The position numbers and the translations under genes are program-made. From Roseobacter denitrificans OCh 114 (lineage in GTDB: Bacteria; Pseudomonadota; Alphaproteobacteria; Rhodobacterales; Rhodobacteraceae): a stretch of DNA of 64,000 nt. Under the pieces are notes generated by a model. It made no database searches, was not told the DNA's origin, and saw nothing but the letters and a program-made list of their open reading frames with translations. Positions 1 to 8,449 of this stretch are shown here, in pieces. Position 1 is the stretch's first letter. The number at the start of each line of letters is the position of its first letter. The stretch is from assembly GCF_000014045.1 (NCBI RefSeq), contig NC_008209.1:1325001-1389000 (forward strand), given 5' to 3'.

Positions 1-864
1 AACCCGCTGGCTGATCTGGCCGCGGCGGCAGAGATCGGCCGCGATAAAAACAACCGCAAGATGAAACCGGGGCGCATCAGAATCCCGGACCTTTCAGACC
101 GCCCGGACGAGATCGGGCGGCTCAGCGCGGCATTGCGAAGTATGATTTCCGCTCTCTATAATCGCATCGACGGGAACGAGCAGTTCGCTGCGGATGTGGC
201 ACATGAGATCAAGAACCCGCTGGCGTCCCTGCGATCCGCCGTCGGGACGCTGCGTATGGTCAAACGGGAGGACCAGCGCGAGAAACTCCTTGATGTGATC
301 GACCATGATGTTCGCCGCCTTGATCGACTTGTCAGCGACATCTCCGACGCATCGCGGCTGGACAGCGAGTTGGTCAAGGAAGAGGCAGAACGGTTTGACG
401 TCCTTGTGACCCTGACGAACCTCGGCCAGTATCTCGGAGAGGATGCACAATCCCAAGGCATTGACTTTATTACAGACCTTCCCGATTCCCCAATATTCGT
501 GCATGGCCTTGAAGCGCGGCTTGCGCAGGTCTTTGTCAACCTGATCACCAATGCCGTGTCGTTTTGCGAAGATGGTGATGCGATCCGGATATGGGCGCGC
601 AAGAAAGACAGCCGTGTGCTGATCGTCGTCGAAGACACCGGGCCCGGCATCCCAGAGGAAGCGCTGTTGCGCGTTTTCGAAAGGTTCTACTCCCAACGCC
701 CGGATGAACATTTCGGCAATAACTCAGGACTGGGCCTCGCCATTTCCAAGCAAATCGTGGAAGCCCATGGTGGGGTGATATGGGCCGAAAACATCCGCCC
801 GACCGAAGCGGATATTACCTCTGAACCACTGGGGGCGCGTTTTGTTGTCGGGCTGCCGATCTAA
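1..864 (+). CDS. chvG: ChvG-like sensor histidine kinase, C-terminal part
   Basis: The frame is open from the first base, so the 5' end lies outside the window and 287 residues are visible. They cover the end of a HAMP linker, the dimerisation/phosphoacceptor helix with VAHEIKNPLASL (His codon at 202-204), an N box (NLITNAVSF), a G1 box (VEDTGPGIP) and a G2 box (NSGLGLAIS). This is a membrane histidine kinase; the missing part should hold the periplasmic sensor. The ChvG assignment rests on being followed by hprK-rapZ-EIIA-HPr, the usual alphaproteobacterial order in which ChvG/ChvI acts with the regulatory PTS. The family match is sure; the exact ortholog is an inference. Confidence 0.85.
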   Translation, partial: NPLADLAAAAEIGRDKNNRKMKPGRIRIPDLSDRPDEIGRLSAALRSMISALYNRIDGNEQFAADVAHEIKNPLASLRSAVGTLRMVKREDQREKLLDVIDHDVRRLDRLVSDISDASRLDSELVKEEAERFDVLVTLTNLGQYLGEDAQSQGIDFITDLPDSPIFVHGLEARLAQVFVNLITNAVSFCEDGDAIRIWARKKDSRVLIVVEDTGPGIPEEALLRVFERFYSQRPDEHFGNNSGLGLAISKQIVEAHGGVIWAENIRPTEADITSEPLGARFVVGLPI

Positions 865-876
865 TCGAAGGAGAGA

Positions 877-1314
877 GTGAGCGAAGTGTCCTGGCAAATG
901 CTGCATGCGACTTGTGTGGATTATCACGCCAAAGGGGTCTTGATCACAGGGCGCTCCGGTCAGGGTAAATCCGCGCTTGCACTGCAGCTTATGGCTCATG
1001 GCGCTGTGCTTGTCGCGGACGATCAGACCGAGGTTTGTGCAAAGGACGGCGGGGCATTTGCCCGCGCCCCGGAGCCGACCCAGGGCATGATCGAAGCCAG
1101 AGGCATCGGCCTGCTGAACGCGCAGACGCTCGAAAAAACGAAGGTCGAACTGGTGATCGATCTGGACCGGCAGGAGGCAGAACGGCTCCCACAGCTGCAC
1201 AGTAGGGATGTTTGTGGGGTCATGTTGCCCTGTTTGTATCATTTTGATGCTCCCTATTTCCCTGCCAGCATTCTGCAATACCTTAAGGCGGGCAGAAGAG
1301 AGCCGCATGACTGA
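877..1314 (+). CDS. hprK: Short HPr kinase/phosphorylase (catalytic domain only)
   Basis: This 145-residue protein keeps only the C-terminal kinase domain of HprK, whereas Firmicutes enzymes are about 310 residues; the short form is normal in alphaproteobacteria. The P-loop reads GRSGQGKS (residues 25-32) and the family motif appears as IEARGIGLLN. It should phosphorylate and dephosphorylate a regulatory serine on HPr, encoded at 2607. The GTG start at 877 has an AAGGAG site just upstream. Its stop overlaps the rapZ start (ATGACTGA), suggesting translational coupling. A sugar-transport role is unlikely because no PTS permease is present here. Confidence 0.9.
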   Translation: MSEVSWQMLHATCVDYHAKGVLITGRSGQGKSALALQLMAHGAVLVADDQTEVCAKDGGAFARAPEPTQGMIEARGIGLLNAQTLEKTKVELVIDLDRQEAERLPQLHSRDVCGVMLPCLYHFDAPYFPASILQYLKAGRREPHD

Positions 1315-2194
1315 CACATCAACCACCGCACGTCGCATTGTATTTGTCACCGGACCGTCGGGGGCGGGGCGTTCAAGTGCCCTCAACGTGCTCGAAGATG
1401 CGGGTTTCGAAGTCGTGGACAACCTGCCCCTGCGGCTGCTGGATGCGTTCCTCGATGTCCCCTCCAGCGCCCAACCGCTGGCCCTGGGAATTGATCCGCG
1501 CAACAGAGATTTTTCAACAACCGTGATCGTGGATGCGTTGGGGAAATTGACGGGTATCCCCGGTCTCGCACCGGAACTGTTGTATCTTGATTGCTCGACC
1601 GAGGTGCTGTTGCGTCGGTTTTCGGAAACACGGCGTCGCCACCCGCTTGCACCGGTTGATCGCCCGTCCGAAGGCATAGTGCGCGAGTTGGAGATGCTCG
1701 GCCCCCTGAAGGCGCGGGCCGATGTGCTGATCGACACGACGCATCTGAATGTGCATGAGTTGCGCGCTGAAGTGGAACACTGGTTTGCCCCGGGTGGAAA
1801 GCGGCGGCTGAGTGTTTCGGTGCAGTCTTTTTCCTACAAACGCGGATTGCCGCGCAGCGTTGATATGGTGTTTGATTGCCGTTTTCTGACCAACCCATAC
1901 TGGGTGCCCGAATTGCGCAGTTTGAATGGGACGCATGATTTGGTCAAAAAGTACGTGACCGCTGACGCCCGTTTTGAGCAGTTTGCCCGAAAGGTGGATG
2001 ATCTGAGCCTTTTGCTACTGCCTGCTTATCGCGATGAGGGAAAGTCATATCTTTCAATCGCCTTTGGGTGTACGGGCGGCCAACATCGCTCAGTTGTGAT
2101 GGCCCAATGCCATGCTTTGCGCCTTGCAGAAGAAGGCTGGCAGGTGTCAATTAGACACCGTGAGCTTGATTTGCGCAAAAATGAAGAGACCTGA
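1307..2194 (+). CDS. rapZ: RNase adapter protein RapZ
   Basis: A 295-residue protein of the RapZ/YvcJ family, a nucleotide-binding protein that in enterobacteria delivers sRNAs to RNase E. The N-terminal Walker A is GPSGAGRSS (residues 16-24), with Arg where most members have Lys. The C-terminal half carries the family signature CTGGQHRS. I chose the ATG at 1307 because it overlaps the hprK stop and gives the family's usual length; an upstream in-frame start near 1208 would lie inside hprK. Context with HprK, EIIA and HPr ties it to nitrogen- or phosphate-type PTS regulation. Its RNA targets here cannot be inferred. Confidence 0.92.
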   Translation: MTDTSTTARRIVFVTGPSGAGRSSALNVLEDAGFEVVDNLPLRLLDAFLDVPSSAQPLALGIDPRNRDFSTTVIVDALGKLTGIPGLAPELLYLDCSTEVLLRRFSETRRRHPLAPVDRPSEGIVRELEMLGPLKARADVLIDTTHLNVHELRAEVEHWFAPGGKRRLSVSVQSFSYKRGLPRSVDMVFDCRFLTNPYWVPELRSLNGTHDLVKKYVTADARFEQFARKVDDLSLLLLPAYRDEGKSYLSIAFGCTGGQHRSVVMAQCHALRLAEEGWQVSIRHRELDLRKNEET

Positions 2195-2197
2195 GTT

Positions 2198-2590
2198 TTG
2201 ATCGGAATTGTAATCGTCGCACATGGAGGATTGGCCAGAGAATATCTGGCTGCCATTGAACATGTGGTCGGTGCACAAAGCGGGATTGAGGCGATTGCGA
2301 TAGATGCAGATCATGACCGGGCCGAGAAAGAGCGTGAAATCTGCGTGGCCGCCGATGCCGTGGATCAGGGACATGGCGTGGTGCTGGTCACCGACCTCTT
2401 TGGTGGTTCCCCCTCAAATCTGAGTTTACAGGCCTGTGTTCCCGCAAACCGCCGAATTCTTTATGGGGCAAATCTGCCGATGCTGATCAAGCTTGCCAAA
2501 AGTCGGCATAAAACGATACCTGACGCCGTACGTGCCGCACTTGAAGCTGGTAAAAAATACATAGACAGTCAGAATATCAGCGCAGAATAA
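2198..2590 (+). CDS. PTS EIIA component, mannose/sorbose type
   Basis: A 130-residue single-domain EIIA of the Man family. The phosphoacceptor region is the N-terminal VAHGGLA, with His 9 the expected phosphorylation site, and a later LVTDLFGGSPSN matches the conserved loop of ManX-type domains. It starts at a TTG three bases after the rapZ stop, so it is probably translationally coupled. No EIIB, EIIC or EIID genes are nearby, so it most likely takes phosphate from HPr for regulation rather than sugar import. The start codon is the least certain part. Confidence 0.9.
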   Translation: MIGIVIVAHGGLAREYLAAIEHVVGAQSGIEAIAIDADHDRAEKEREICVAADAVDQGHGVVLVTDLFGGSPSNLSLQACVPANRRILYGANLPMLIKLAKSRHKTIPDAVRAALEAGKKYIDSQNISAE

Positions 2591-2606
2591 CAAGGCCCCA
2601 AAGCCC

Positions 2607-2876
2607 ATGACAAAACGCTCACTTGAAATCGTGAATATCAAAGGGCTGCACGCCCGTGCCTCTGCCAAACTGGTCGAAGTGGTCGAGGGGTTTGACGCAA
2701 GTGCCGAGGTGTCCAAGGACGGGATGTCCGCGTCTGGGGACAGTATCATGGGACTTTTGATGTTGGCAGCATCCAAGGGAAGCTTTATTGAGGTGGAAAC
2801 AGACGGACCGGACGCAGAAGCGCTTGCAGAAGCGCTCACCGCGTTGGTTGCAAACCGCTTCGGGGAAGAGACTTAA
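2607..2876 (+). CDS. ptsH: Phosphocarrier protein HPr
   Basis: An 89-residue HPr. GLHARA places the catalytic His at residue 15, and DSIMGLLMLAA places the regulatory serine at residue 46, exactly the sites used by enzyme I and by HprK (gene at 877). It is the last gene of the five-gene regulatory PTS cluster and lies 16 bases after the EIIA gene. Enzyme I is not in the window. Length and both phosphorylation sites are canonical, so the call is firm. Confidence 0.95.
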   Translation: MTKRSLEIVNIKGLHARASAKLVEVVEGFDASAEVSKDGMSASGDSIMGLLMLAASKGSFIEVETDGPDAEALAEALTALVANRFGEET

Positions 2877-2916
2877 CGCGTCAGCCCTTTGACCTTACGA
2901 ACTGAAGGATAACTTC

Positions 2917-3795
2917 GTGGTAGAAAGTTCGCAGGAATTCAGCCAAGATCAACAAGCGAAACCGGTAGACTTTCAAAAGTATGACCGCAGCGCGATTTCC
3001 TATGCTTCAACATTTGAAGACCCCTGGAAGGCGACCTTTATCCGTGTCGTTGAGACATTCACCGGCCGGCTGAGAATTCTGCGCCTCGTGCGGGAATTCG
3101 AACGTCGCGGTGCACCGCAAGGTCAGGCGTTTTGGCGTGCGGCGCTGGATGTGATGGGGATTGAACTGCAAACCCCCCAGAACCAGCTTGACCGTATTCC
3201 CAAAACAGGGCCTTTGATCGTGGTGTCAAACCATCCGCATGGGATGGTCGACGGCATGATTTTTGCGGACCTTATCGGGCGGGTGCGTCCCGATTACCGC
3301 ATTCTGACCCGCTCTCTTTTGACTGTTATCGACGAGGTCGCAGGGTCCTACATGATCCCTGTGCCCTTTCCGCACGATCCTGATGCACAGCGCAAGGGTG
3401 TGGCGATGCGGGCGCATGCGATGGAGCATTTGAAAAACGGCGGCGTCGTGGCTTTGTTTCCCTCCGGTGGCGTGGCGTCGTCGGAGACCTTCTTTGGCCC
3501 CGCGATTGAGGGCGAATGGAATGTCTTTACGGCCAAGATGATCCGGCGCTCCGGTGCGACGGTTCTACCGATTAAATTCCCCGGCCAGAACTCGCGCGCC
3601 TATCAGATCGCGAACCAGCTTTCGCCGATGCTGCGTCAGGGGTTGCTGTTGCATGAAATCGTGCACGCGTTGAACAAACCGCAGGCACCCATCGTCGGGC
3701 ATCCGATAGACCCTGATGAGATCATCAAGCGGCAGGATGACCCGCGCGCCTTCATGGCATGGTTGCGCGATCACACCCTGTCGTTGACGGATTAA
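2917..3795 (+). CDS. PlsC-type lysophospholipid acyltransferase
   Basis: A 292-residue acyltransferase-fold protein. The catalytic block is SNHPHGMVDG (from about residue 107), a variant of the HX4D motif in which His and Asp are five residues apart, as in the NHP-x-G subfamily. A later FPSGGVASS block matches the glycerol-phosphate binding region. It likely moves an acyl chain onto a lysolipid or amino-lipid at the inner membrane. It starts at a GTG with a GAAGGA site and stands 40 bases downstream of ptsH, so co-transcription is possible. The substrate is unknown. It converges with the dehydrogenase at 3799. Confidence 0.82.
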   Translation: MVESSQEFSQDQQAKPVDFQKYDRSAISYASTFEDPWKATFIRVVETFTGRLRILRLVREFERRGAPQGQAFWRAALDVMGIELQTPQNQLDRIPKTGPLIVVSNHPHGMVDGMIFADLIGRVRPDYRILTRSLLTVIDEVAGSYMIPVPFPHDPDAQRKGVAMRAHAMEHLKNGGVVALFPSGGVASSETFFGPAIEGEWNVFTAKMIRRSGATVLPIKFPGQNSRAYQIANQLSPMLRQGLLLHEIVHALNKPQAPIVGHPIDPDEIIKRQDDPRAFMAWLRDHTLSLTD

Positions 3796-3798
3796 CCC

Positions 3799-4674
3799 CT
3801 ATCGCGTTGGAACGGGCGTGTCGCCACGGTAATCGTAAAACCCGCGCTGGGTTTTTCGGCCCAGCCACCCCGCCTCCACATATTTCGTGAGCAGGGGGCA
3901 GGGACGGTATTTGGTATCCGCCAGCCCGTCATGCAGCACGTTCATGATCGCAAGGCAGGTATCAAGGCCAATGAAATCGGCCAGTTCGAGGGGCCCCATC
4001 GGATGGTTCGCGCCGAGCTTCATCGAACTGTCGATGGATTGGACATTTCCGACACCCTCGTACAGCGTGTAGACGGCCTCGTTGATCATCGGCATCAATA
4101 TCCGGTTCACGATAAATCCGGGGAAGTCCTCGGCGGAGGCGGCGGTTTTATCCAGCCGGTCCACAACAGCCTTGCAGGCCGCATAGGTTTCTTCATCTGT
4201 CGCAATCCCACGGATCAGTTCAACCAGTTTCATCACGGGTACGGGGTTCATGAAATGAAAGCCCATGAACCTTTCTGGCCGGTCTGTCCGGCTGGCCAGG
4301 CGCGTGATCGAGATGGATGAGGTGTTGGAAGTGAGGATCGTGTTCGGTTTCAGATGTGGAATGAGGTCTTCGAAAATCGCCTGTTTGACGGTTTCTCGTT
4401 CAGTCGCAGCCTCGATCACCAGATCGGTCTGACCCAGATCCGTGAGTGTGGTTGTCGTGATGATCCGCCCGAGGGCGTCTTTCTGCGCGTCGGCGGAGAT
4501 CTTCTCACGGCTGACTTGCCGGTCCATGTTGCGCGTCATGGTCTCCATCGCGGCAGTCAGTGTTTCCTGATTGATGTCATTCAGCATCACATCATACCCT
4601 GCCAAGGCCATGACATGCGCAATCCCATTGCCCATCTGACCCGCACCCACGATTCCAATTGATTTGATTTCCAC
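3799..4674 (-). CDS. hbd: 3-hydroxybutyryl-CoA dehydrogenase
   Basis: A 291-residue NAD-dependent 3-hydroxyacyl-CoA dehydrogenase. The N-terminal Rossmann motif is GAGQMGNGIA, and the catalytic HFMNPVPVMKLVE block and the C-terminal helical domain motif NRILMPMINEA follow. It oxidises 3-hydroxybutyryl-CoA (butanoate or polyhydroxyalkanoate metabolism). I use the GTG at 4674 because the Rossmann fold begins three residues later and an AAAGGGG site precedes it; a longer start would add 25 residues of non-family sequence. It is monocistronic, transcribed toward the acyltransferase, and divergent from the DUF6473-like gene. Confidence 0.9.
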   Translation of the reverse strand: MEIKSIGIVGAGQMGNGIAHVMALAGYDVMLNDINQETLTAAMETMTRNMDRQVSREKISADAQKDALGRIITTTTLTDLGQTDLVIEAATERETVKQAIFEDLIPHLKPNTILTSNTSSISITRLASRTDRPERFMGFHFMNPVPVMKLVELIRGIATDEETYAACKAVVDRLDKTAASAEDFPGFIVNRILMPMINEAVYTLYEGVGNVQSIDSSMKLGANHPMGPLELADFIGLDTCLAIMNVLHDGLADTKYRPCPLLTKYVEAGWLGRKTQRGFYDYRGDTPVPTR

Positions 4675-4827
4675 GGAAGTCCCCTTTGTACACCGCCATT
4701 CTAGGGCTTTGGGGCAGGTAGCTGCAAGTGCAATGCGGCACAGCAGCATTGTCTAAAATTCCAGCATTAAGAAATTCTAAGGACCCGGCCTGTATACACA
4801 ATCTTGGGTGAAATTAAGGGTGGGTTT

Positions 4828-5664
4828 ATGACCTATGAAGTACTCGGGGCGGGGGCCCTGAACTACGAGCCGTGCCGGTACGGAGAATCGCGTATTCTGT
4901 TTCGCGGTCCGCAGCGGCGGCTCGACGTTCCCTATGTTGCTTTTATTGGCGGTACCGAAACATACGGTAAATTCATAAATGCGCCGTTTCCGGCCATGGT
5001 TGAAAGCCAGATCGGGGTGAACTGCGTTAATTTCGGTGTAGCGAACGCGGGCATAGATGCGTTTCTGAATGACTGTTTCGTTTTGGAAGCGGCCAACCGC
5101 GCGCAGGCGACCGTAATACAGATTATTGGTGCCCAAAACCTGTCCAACCGGTTTTATACTGTGCACCCGCGTCGGAATGATCGTTTTCTCAAAGCCTCAG
5201 CGCTTCTGGCATCGATCTATCCGGAGGTGGATTTTTCCGAGTTCCATTTCAACCGCCACATGCTTGGGATGCTGCATCAGGTATCCCATGAACGATTTGA
5301 GCTTGTGGTGGACGAGGTGCAGGCCGCGTGGACAGCACGCATGAAACTCATGTTGCGACGCATAACCGGTCGCACTGTTCTGCTTTGGTTTGCTGATCAT
5401 ATGCCGCCTGCGGATAACGGGCTGTTCAGCGATCCCGGGCAAGCGCCCGAGCCATTGTTTATAACACGTCCGATGATTGATGAGTTGACCGCTCATGCCA
5501 CCAGCTTTGTGGAGGTCGCCGCGTCTGCACATGCGCGAGCCGCCGGCACGAAGGGGATGTCGTTTGGTGAAATGGAGACGATGGCCGCGCGAAAGATGCT
5601 GGGGCCGCAGGCCCATGGCGAGGCCGCGATGAGACTGAGCAGCGTTTTGGAAAATCTGGTATAG
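4828..5664 (+). CDS. DUF6473-like hypothetical protein
   Basis: A 278-residue protein with no signal peptide or membrane segment. I think it belongs to DUF6473, a family seen mainly in Rhodobacterales, but that is recall and not a search. The region IGGTETYGKF followed by NFGVANAGIDAFL resembles the first blocks of SGNH/GDSL-like folds, with a Gly-Gly-Thr where the nucleophile would be; this is only suggestive. The ATG at 4828 follows an AAGGG site and is preferred over the TTG at 4804. It stands alone between divergent hbd and convergent etfA. Function unknown. Confidence 0.7.
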   Translation: MTYEVLGAGALNYEPCRYGESRILFRGPQRRLDVPYVAFIGGTETYGKFINAPFPAMVESQIGVNCVNFGVANAGIDAFLNDCFVLEAANRAQATVIQIIGAQNLSNRFYTVHPRRNDRFLKASALLASIYPEVDFSEFHFNRHMLGMLHQVSHERFELVVDEVQAAWTARMKLMLRRITGRTVLLWFADHMPPADNGLFSDPGQAPEPLFITRPMIDELTAHATSFVEVAASAHARAAGTKGMSFGEMETMAARKMLGPQAHGEAAMRLSSVLENLV

Positions 5665-5665
5665 A

Positions 5666-5698
5666 AAAAGGCCGCGGCACGGATGCCACGGCCTTTCA
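5666..5698. terminator. Bidirectional intrinsic terminator
   Basis: GGCCGCGGCA, a four-base loop, and TGCCACGGCC form a ten-pair stem with one mismatch. It is flanked by A5 on the left and TTT on the right. It sits between the convergent DUF6473-like gene and etfA, so it can serve both. Confidence 0.7.
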
Positions 5699-5717
5699 TC
5701 ACGTCATGCGTGCAGGA

Positions 5718-6647
5718 TCAGTCGAGCTTTTCGATCAATTCCGGCACTGCGGTGAACAGATCCGCGACGAGCCCGTAATCCGCCACCTGGAAGATGGGCG
5801 CTTCTTCGTCCTTGTTGATCGCCACGATGATTTTGCTGTCTTTCATACCGGCCAGATGCTGGATGGCACCGGAAATGCCCACGGCGACATAAAGCTCGGG
5901 GGCTACGACTTTTCCGGTCTGTCCCACTTGCCAGTCATTGGGTGCATAGCCGGAATCCACGGCGGCGCGGGAGGCGCCGACCGCCGCGCCAAGCTTGTCT
6001 GCCAGCTTTTCGATCAGGGCGAAATCGTCTTCGGAACCCACACCGCGACCGCCTGATACGACCACACCGGCCGAGGTCAGCTCGGGGCGGTCGCTTGCAG
6101 CAACCTTGTCCTCGACCCATTCGCTCAAGCCCGGATTTGCCGCAGCACCGATGTTCTGGACACTGGCGGAACCGCCTGTCGGGGCCGCATCGAATGTGGA
6201 GCCACGGAAGGTCAGGACCTTCTTGGCGTCGGCGGTCTTGACCGTTTGCATCGCGTTGCCTGCGTAGATCGGACGCTCGAACGTGTTGGCGTCGATGACG
6301 GCAGTTGCGTCCGAAATCACCATGACATCCAGCAAGGCCGCCACACGAGGCATGATATTCTTGGCATCCGTCGTCGCGGGCGCTGCGATGTGTTCGTAGT
6401 CACCTGCGAGCGAGACGATCAGGTCAGCAACCGGCTCTGCCAATCGCTTGCCGTAAATCGCATCCTCGGCACAGAGCACTTTGGCCACGCCCTGAATGGT
6501 CGCAGCCTCAGCCGCTGCATCCGCGCAGCTTGCCCCGGTGCAGAGCAGTGTCACATCACCCAGCGCTTGCGCTGCGGTGACGGCCTTTGCGGTCGCGTCC
6601 ATTGCCAGCGCGCCATCGGTCACTTCTGCAAGAAGAAGAACGGCCAT
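5718..6647 (-). CDS. etfA: Electron transfer flavoprotein alpha subunit
   Basis: A 309-residue EtfA, the FAD-binding large subunit. The C-terminal FAD domain has the typical run [32 protein letters not shown] and [11 protein letters not shown]. With EtfB it accepts electrons from acyl-CoA and other dehydrogenases and passes them to ETF-ubiquinone oxidoreductase. Its ATG shares one base with the etfB stop (TAATG), so the pair is translationally coupled. The length is standard. The 3-hydroxyacyl-CoA dehydrogenase nearby fits a shared fatty-acid role. Confidence 0.96.
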   Translation of the reverse strand: MAVLLLAEVTDGALAMDATAKAVTAAQALGDVTLLCTGASCADAAAEAATIQGVAKVLCAEDAIYGKRLAEPVADLIVSLAGDYEHIAAPATTDAKNIMPRVAALLDVMVISDATAVIDANTFERPIYAGNAMQTVKTADAKKVLTFRGSTFDAAPTGGSASVQNIGAAANPGLSEWVEDKVAASDRPELTSAGVVVSGGRGVGSEDDFALIEKLADKLGAAVGASRAAVDSGYAPNDWQVGQTGKVVAPELYVAVGISGAIQHLAGMKDSKIIVAINKDEEAPIFQVADYGLVADLFTAVPELIEKLD

Positions 6648-7405
6648 TATACTGCTCCCGATTCTTTGAGTTTGGATACCAGTTCGTCCACCGAACCGAC
6701 CTTGATCCCGGCAGCCCGTTCGGCCGGTTCCTCAGTCTTGATGATTTCCAGCCGTGGCGAGACGTCCACACCATAATCCGCGGCCGTTTTCTCATCCATC
6801 GGCTTTTTCTTGGCCTTCATGATGTTGGGCAGGGAGGCATAGCGCGGCTCGTTCAGACGCAGATCAACGGTAATCACGGTTGGCATGTTGACCTTGATGG
6901 TCTGCAAGCCGCCGTCGACTTCACGGGTGACGACGGCCTTGTCGCCCTCAACCCCAATCTCGGAGGCGAATGTGGCCTGCGACCAGCCCAGCAGGGCGGC
7001 CAGCATCTGACCGGTTGCATTCATGTCATTGTCGATCGCCTGTTTGCCACAGAGCACGAGGCCAGGTTGCTCTTCTTCGACGACGGCCTTGAGGATTTTG
7101 GCAACACTGAGCGGTTCGATGTCATTGTGCACATCCTCCGCCGCGACCACCAGAATGGCGCGGTCCGCACCCATCGCTAATGCTGTGCGCAGTGTTTCCT
7201 GGCTTTGCTTGACGCCAACCGAGACGACGACAACCTCGTCGGCCTGACCTGCTTCCTTGAGCCGGATGGCCTGTTCGACGGAAATCTCGTCAAACGGGTT
7301 CATCGACATTTTCACATTTGCAAGATCAACTCCGGAACCGTCCGCTTTCACGCGCACTTTCACGTTGTAGTCGATCACGCGTTTGACAGGCACCAGTACC
7401 TTCAT
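6647..7405 (-). CDS. etfB: Electron transfer flavoprotein beta subunit
   Basis: A 252-residue EtfB beginning [14 protein letters not shown], typical of the family, with the conserved [17 protein letters not shown] block and the C-terminal recognition-loop region [18 protein letters not shown], which contains the usual ETF-docking signature. It binds AMP and pairs with EtfA. A GGAGAGAGA Shine-Dalgarno lies immediately upstream. It is the first gene of the etfBA operon on the minus strand, with about 180 bases of non-coding sequence before the adenosyltransferase gene. Confidence 0.96.
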   Translation of the reverse strand: MKVLVPVKRVIDYNVKVRVKADGSGVDLANVKMSMNPFDEISVEQAIRLKEAGQADEVVVVSVGVKQSQETLRTALAMGADRAILVVAAEDVHNDIEPLSVAKILKAVVEEEQPGLVLCGKQAIDNDMNATGQMLAALLGWSQATFASEIGVEGDKAVVTREVDGGLQTIKVNMPTVITVDLRLNEPRYASLPNIMKAKKKPMDEKTAADYGVDVSPRLEIIKTEEPAERAAGIKVGSVDELVSKLKESGAV

Positions 7406-7584
7406 ATGCGTCTCTCTCCTTGGTGGGGCGACTCAATCACAAGCCAACCGTTATGTCCTGTGCCGTGGTTTATCGGAGCCTGCGCCGGTGAAACAGTGTA
7501 AAATCGTCACGTTCTGTCATTGATACGCCACGTTTCGGTGTTTGTGTGGCGCACCGGTGCCCGACATCCAGCGGGGTGCGTCGA

Positions 7585-8157
7585 TCAGCGATTTGCGCCC
7601 GGCACCCAGAGCACGTCATCCTTGCCACCATTATTGACCGTGCGCGCGGCAACAAAGAACCAATCGCTCAGCCGGTTGAGGTATTTGACGGCCGACGGGT
7701 TGATCGCCTCCATCGTGGCCAGTTCGACGCACAGGCGTTCGGCGCGACGCGAAACGGTCCGGCACACATGCAAATGCGCGGCCAGTCGCGACCCGCCCGG
7801 CAGGATGAAACTGCGCAGCGGTTCAAGGTTCTTGTTCATCGCGTCGATTTCGCTTTCCAGCCGTTCGACCTGCGCTTCGATCATCCGCAGGGGCGGATAT
7901 TCCGCTTCGGCGTCCTGATCCATGTCGGGTCGGCACAGGTCCGCGCCCAGGTCAAACAGGTCGTTCTGTATGCGGCTCAGCGCTTCATCCATCTCGCCTT
8001 CGGCTTCCAGCCGGGCAACGCCGACAAAGGAATTCAACTCATCAGAGGTGCCGTAGCTCGCCACGCGCACCGCGTGTTTTGCCACCCGGGCACCATTGCC
8101 GAGCGCGGTTTCGCCCGCGTCGCCGGTCTTGGTGTAGATTTTATTCAAAACGACCAT
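7585..8157 (-). CDS. PduO-type cob(I)alamin adenosyltransferase
   Basis: A 190-residue PduO-family ATP:cobalamin adenosyltransferase. Diagnostic features are the N-terminal IYTKTGDAGETALGNG ATP-binding loop, the SYGTSDELNSFVG segment, and the C-terminal CRTVSRRAER and LNRLSDWFF motifs. It makes coenzyme B12 for methylmalonyl-CoA mutase or ribonucleotide reductase. The ATG at 8157 lies seven bases downstream of the small membrane gene at 8164, so they form an operon that reads out toward etfBA. It is distinct from the CobA/CobO family despite the same reaction. Confidence 0.94.
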   Translation of the reverse strand: MVVLNKIYTKTGDAGETALGNGARVAKHAVRVASYGTSDELNSFVGVARLEAEGEMDEALSRIQNDLFDLGADLCRPDMDQDAEAEYPPLRMIEAQVERLESEIDAMNKNLEPLRSFILPGGSRLAAHLHVCRTVSRRAERLCVELATMEAINPSAVKYLNRLSDWFFVAARTVNNGGKDDVLWVPGANR

Positions 8158-8163
8158 TGCCGC

Positions 8164-8367
8164 CTAGCTCCCCTGATTTCGAAAATAAACAAACAACACG
8201 ATAAAGATCACCGCGATGAACTGCGCGCCGATCCGGTAGCGCATCAGTTTGTTCGAGTTCTTTTTGTTGAATGCGCCACCACCTGCAAAGCCGCCGAGGC
8301 CGAGGGCCAACACAATAACAACCGCCACACAAGCAATCACGGCCAGAATGAAAAACGGATCTCCCAT
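8164..8367 (-). CDS. Twin-transmembrane small protein
   Basis: A 67-residue protein with two hydrophobic spans (about residues 5-28 and 49-62) separated by a short polar loop, AFNKKNSNKLMRYR. This matches the small twin-transmembrane proteins found next to the PduO-type adenosyltransferase in Rhodobacterales. I use the ATG at 8367, which gives MGDPFF; the upstream extension has no membrane character. Its loop sequence resembles HIG1-type hypoxia proteins, but that relationship is only a guess. Function unknown; the co-transcribed neighbour suggests a stable pairing and not a proven link to B12. Confidence 0.8.
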   Translation of the reverse strand: MGDPFFILAVIACVAVVIVLALGLGGFAGGGAFNKKNSNKLMRYRIGAQFIAVIFIVLFVYFRNQGS

Positions 8368-8449
8368 TATATTTAGTCCTTTTTGTTTCCCCGCACGATG
8401 TAGAGGCGTCGTTGACAAAAGCGAACGCCTATTTCAGGCGTCAGCGAAA

